A DNA stretch of 9,097 nucleotides from positions 1 to 9,097 of the forward strand of contig JASLIH010000311.1 of NCBI GenBank assembly GCA_030152105.1, in the 5' to 3' direction. Below are positions 6,579-9,097 of this stretch, in pieces. Source of the DNA: Actinomycetes bacterium (lineage in GTDB: Bacteria; Actinomycetota; CALGFH01). The notes under the pieces are model-generated. The model did no database searches, was not told where the DNA came from, and saw only the letters and a list, made by a program, of their open reading frames with translations. Position 1 is the first letter of the stretch. Every line of letters starts with the position of its first letter. The translations under genes were made by a program, and so were the position numbers.

Positions 6579-9097
6579 TCAGGTCAGGAGGGCGTCGGGA
6601 CCCAGCTCGGCCTTGATCTCGGCGTAGAGGCCGTTGCGGGGGTCGACCCGGAACTCGTCGCCGAGGCGGACGACCATGGTGGAGCGGGCCCCGCGGATCT
6701 GGAGGTGGACCGGGGACTTGCCGCGGTGGGACCCGAGGATGTGCTTGATGCGGGTCACGACGCCGTCGTTGCAGGCCCGGGCCTCCAGGTTGAGGACCAC
6801 GGGGGCGGAGCCGGGCTCCGACAGGTTGGGCGGCTTGACCTCGAGGGCGACCAGCTTGGGGGTCTCGTCGCGGGCGTCGACCCGGGCCTTGACCACCACC
6901 ACCGCGTCCTGGACAAGGATGCCCTGGTGCTGGGTGTAGACCTGGGGGAAGAAGATGCACTCGGCCCCGCCGTCCAGGTCCTCGAGGTCGGCGATGACGT
7001 AGACCTCGCCCCGCTTGGTGAACTTCTTGGTCAGCTTGGCCAGGATCCCGGCCACCGTGACCACCGCCCCGTCGGAGCGTTCGGTGAGCGACGACAGGGA
7101 GGTGTCGGCGGCCCGGGACAGGACGTGCTCCAGGCCCAGCAGCGGGTGGTCGGAGACGTACTGGCCCAGCATCTCCTTCTCGAAGGCGAGGCGCTGGGTC
7201 TTCTCCCACTCCTCGGTCCCGACCGCCGGGAGCGGCTCGGTGACCACGTCCTCGCCGTCGCCCAGGCCCCCGAACAGGGAGAACTGGCCGGCCGCCTCGG
7301 CCCGCTTGCGGGCCGTGACCCGGTCGACGGCCACCTCGTGGACCTCGAACAGGCCCCGCCGCGGCATCCCCAGGGAGTCGAAGGCGCCGGCCTTGATCAG
7401 CGACTCGATGACCCGCTTGTTGAGCACGCTGATGTCGACCTTCTCGCAGAAGTCGAAGAAGTCGGTGAAGCGGCCCTTCTCCCGCCGGGCGCCGATGATC
7501 GCCTCCACCACCTGCTCGCCCACGTTCCGCACAGCACTTAGGCCATAGCGGATTGCCCCGTCGGGGGCGGGGGTGAAGTCGGAGTCGGACTCGTTGACGT
7601 CCGGGGGCAGCACGGTGATGGCCATGCGCCGGCAGGACCCGAGGTACTTGGGGCGGGCGTCCTTGTCGTCCTTGACGCTGGTCAGCAGGGCGGCCATGTA
7701 CTCGACCGGGTGGTGGGCCTTGAGGTAGGCGGTCTGCCAGGCGACCAGGCCGTAGCCGGCGGCGTGGGCGCGGTTGAAGGAGTAGCCGGCGAACGGCTGG
7801 ATCAGGCGCCACAGGGTGGCCGCCTGGTCGTCGCTGAGGCCCTTCTCGCGGCAGCCGGCCAGGAAGCGCGGCTCCTCCTTGCGCATCAGGGCTTCGATCT
7901 TCTTGCCGATGGCCTTGCGCACCAGGTCGGCCTCGCCGGCGGTGTAGCCGGCCACCTTCTGGAGCAGGGTGATGATCTGCTCCTGGTAGACCAGCACCCC
8001 GTGGGTGTCGGCGGTGATCTCCGCCGTCAGCGGGTGCAGGTGCTTGACCTGCCGGGGGTCGCGCTTGCCCGCGATGTACTTGGGGATCTCCTCCATCGGC
8101 CCCGGGCGGTACAGGGCGATCAGGGCGACGATGTCCTCGAAGCGGTCCGGGCGGAGCTGGCGCAGCAGCCGCCGCATGCCCTCGGACTCCATCTGGAAGA
8201 CGCCGTCGGAGTCGCCGGCCTGGAGCATCTTGAAGGTGGCCGGGTCGTCGGTGGGCAGCGCCCCCAGGTCCAGGTCGACGCCCTTGGCCCGGAGGTGGAC
8301 CAGGGTGTCGTCGAGCACGGTGAGGTTGCGAAGGCCCAGGAAGTCCATCTTGAGCAGCCCGAGCTTGGCGACCCCGTTCATCTCGTACTGGGTGATGATC
8401 GCCCCGTCGGCCTCCCGCTTCATGATCGGGACCTGCTCGACCAGGGGGTCGCGGGAGATCACCACCGCGGCCGCGTGCACGCCCCACTGGCGCCGCAGCC
8501 CCTCGAGGCCGGCGGCGGTGTCGAGCACCTGGCGGGCCTCGGGGTCGTTGTCGCGGGCCACCCGAAGCTCGGCCGAGAGCTTGAACGCCTCGGCCAGGGA
8601 GCGCTCCTTGCCCAGGACCGGCGGGGGCATGGCCTTAGCCAGGTCGTCGCCCAGCTTGTAGGGGAACCCGAGCACCCGGGCCGAGTCGCGGATGGCCTGC
8701 TTGGCCTTGATGGTGGAGAAGGTGACGATCTGGGCGACGTGGTCGGCCCCGTACTTCTCGGTGGCGTAGCGGATCATGTCGCCGCGCCGGCGCTCGTCGA
8801 AGTCGATGTCGATGTCCGGCATGGACACCCTGTCCGGGTTGAGGAACCGCTCGAAGATCAGCTTGTGCTGGATGGGGTCGAGCTCGGTGATGCCCAGCGC
8901 CCAGGCCACGAGGCAACCGGCCGCCGAGCCACGACCGGGGCCGACCCGGATGCCCCGGGAGCGGGCGTAGCTGATGAGGTCCCAGACGATCAGGAAGTAC
9001 GAGCTGAAGCCCATGTGGTCGATGACCCCGAGCTCGTAGTCGAGCCGCTCGGCGGTGGCGGCGGGAAGCGGCCGGCTCTCGCCCCAGCGGGCGCGTG
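6579..9097 (-). CDS. dnaE: DNA polymerase III alpha subunit DnaE (5' end outside the window)
   Basis: This is the catalytic subunit of the replicative C-family DNA polymerase. The frame is open to the right edge, so about 838 C-terminal residues are present and the PHP domain is missing only because the window ends. Counting from the internal Met at 9014: [10 protein letters not shown] (24-33) belongs to the nucleotide-binding palm; PDIDIDFD (66-73) holds two catalytic aspartates, Asp67 and Asp69 (equivalent to E. coli Asp401 and Asp403); KMDFLGLRNLTVL (222-234) holds the third, Asp224. YSFNRAHAAGYGLVAWQTAY (411-430), the helix-hairpin-helix around GLSAVRNVGEQVV (491-503) and the beta-clamp-binding QFSLF (577-581) follow. 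An OB fold lies at about 649-712, and the C-terminal tail ends GLYAEIKAELGPDALLT. The complete C-terminal region after the clamp motif fits DnaE1 rather than the shorter error-prone DnaE2/ImuC. No downstream terminator is evident before mscR. Confidence 0.97.
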   Translation of the reverse strand, partial: RARWGESRPLPAATAERLDYELGVIDHMGFSSYFLIVWDLISYARSRGIRVGPGRGSAAGCLVAWALGITELDPIQHKLIFERFLNPDRVSMPDIDIDFDERRRGDMIRYATEKYGADHVAQIVTFSTIKAKQAIRDSARVLGFPYKLGDDLAKAMPPPVLGKERSLAEAFKLSAELRVARDNDPEARQVLDTAAGLEGLRRQWGVHAAAVVISRDPLVEQVPIMKREADGAIITQYEMNGVAKLGLLKMDFLGLRNLTVLDDTLVHLRAKGVDLDLGALPTDDPATFKMLQAGDSDGVFQMESEGMRRLLRQLRPDRFEDIVALIALYRPGPMEEIPKYIAGKRDPRQVKHLHPLTAEITADTHGVLVYQEQIITLLQKVAGYTAGEADLVRKAIGKKIEALMRKEEPRFLAGCREKGLSDDQAATLWRLIQPFAGYSFNRAHAAGYGLVAWQTAYLKAHHPVEYMAALLTSVKDDKDARPKYLGSCRRMAITVLPPDVNESDSDFTPAPDGAIRYGLSAVRNVGEQVVEAIIGARREKGRFTDFFDFCEKVDISVLNKRVIESLIKAGAFDSLGMPRRGLFEVHEVAVDRVTARKRAEAAGQFSLFGGLGDGEDVVTEPLPAVGTEEWEKTQRLAFEKEMLGQYVSDHPLLGLEHVLSRAADTSLSSLTERSDGAVVTVAGILAKLTKKFTKRGEVYVIADLEDLDGGAECIFFPQVYTQHQGILVQDAVVVVKARVDARDETPKLVALEVKPPNLSEPGSAPVVLNLEARACNDGVVTRIKHILGSHRGKSPVHLQIRGARSTMVVRLGDEFRVDPRNGLYAEIKAELGPDALLT

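Noticed and set aside
9012..9014. Met at 9014 as the dnaE start codon
   Set aside because: The upstream frame stays open to the window edge and encodes polymerase-like sequence (AERLDYELGVIDH), so this Met is internal.
6579..9097. Error-prone DnaE2/ImuC
   Set aside because: The clamp-binding QFSLF, the OB fold and a full C-terminal tail match DnaE1, and no imuA or imuB gene is nearby.

Overview
This window is GC-rich housekeeping chromosome from an actinobacterium. The clearest taxonomic marker is a zinc alcohol dehydrogenase that closely matches the mycothiol-dependent formaldehyde dehydrogenases, and mycothiol is the actinobacterial thiol. The hisD-hisC-hisB order, the DnaE1-type polymerase, the GTG starts and the strong G/C bias at third codon positions agree with this. 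The proteins are not close enough to any one genus I remember to name it; a deep-branching or uncultured lineage is possible.

Layout: positions 1-3010 (minus strand) hold hisD, hisC and hisB, joined by 4-base start/stop overlaps, the start of a histidine operon that probably continues past the left edge. Positions 3011-3130 form a short divergent promoter region. Positions 3131-4835 (plus strand) hold a stand-alone LON substrate-binding-domain protein followed after one base by an AlkA-like 3-methyladenine DNA glycosylase. Positions 4783-6523 (minus strand) hold mscR and an overlapping LysE/RhtB-type exporter, whose 3' end overlaps the glycosylase gene tail to tail. Positions 6579-9097 (minus strand) hold the C-terminal two thirds or so of the replicative DNA polymerase III alpha subunit dnaE, whose start lies beyond the right edge.

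Functionally the window covers three late steps of histidine synthesis (HisB, HisC, HisD), repair of alkylated bases (AlkA), detoxification of formaldehyde (MscR), export of a small amino-acid-like solute (LysE family) and chromosome replication (DnaE). AlkA and MscR both deal with damage from small electrophiles or alkylating agents, but they lie on opposite strands and nothing in the sequence shows shared control.

I found no mobile element, CRISPR array, RNA gene, large repeat or unexplained gap. Every stretch longer than about 120 bases is coding. I do not see an undescribed system here; the findings are modest points about gene coupling, promoters, start sites and neighbours.
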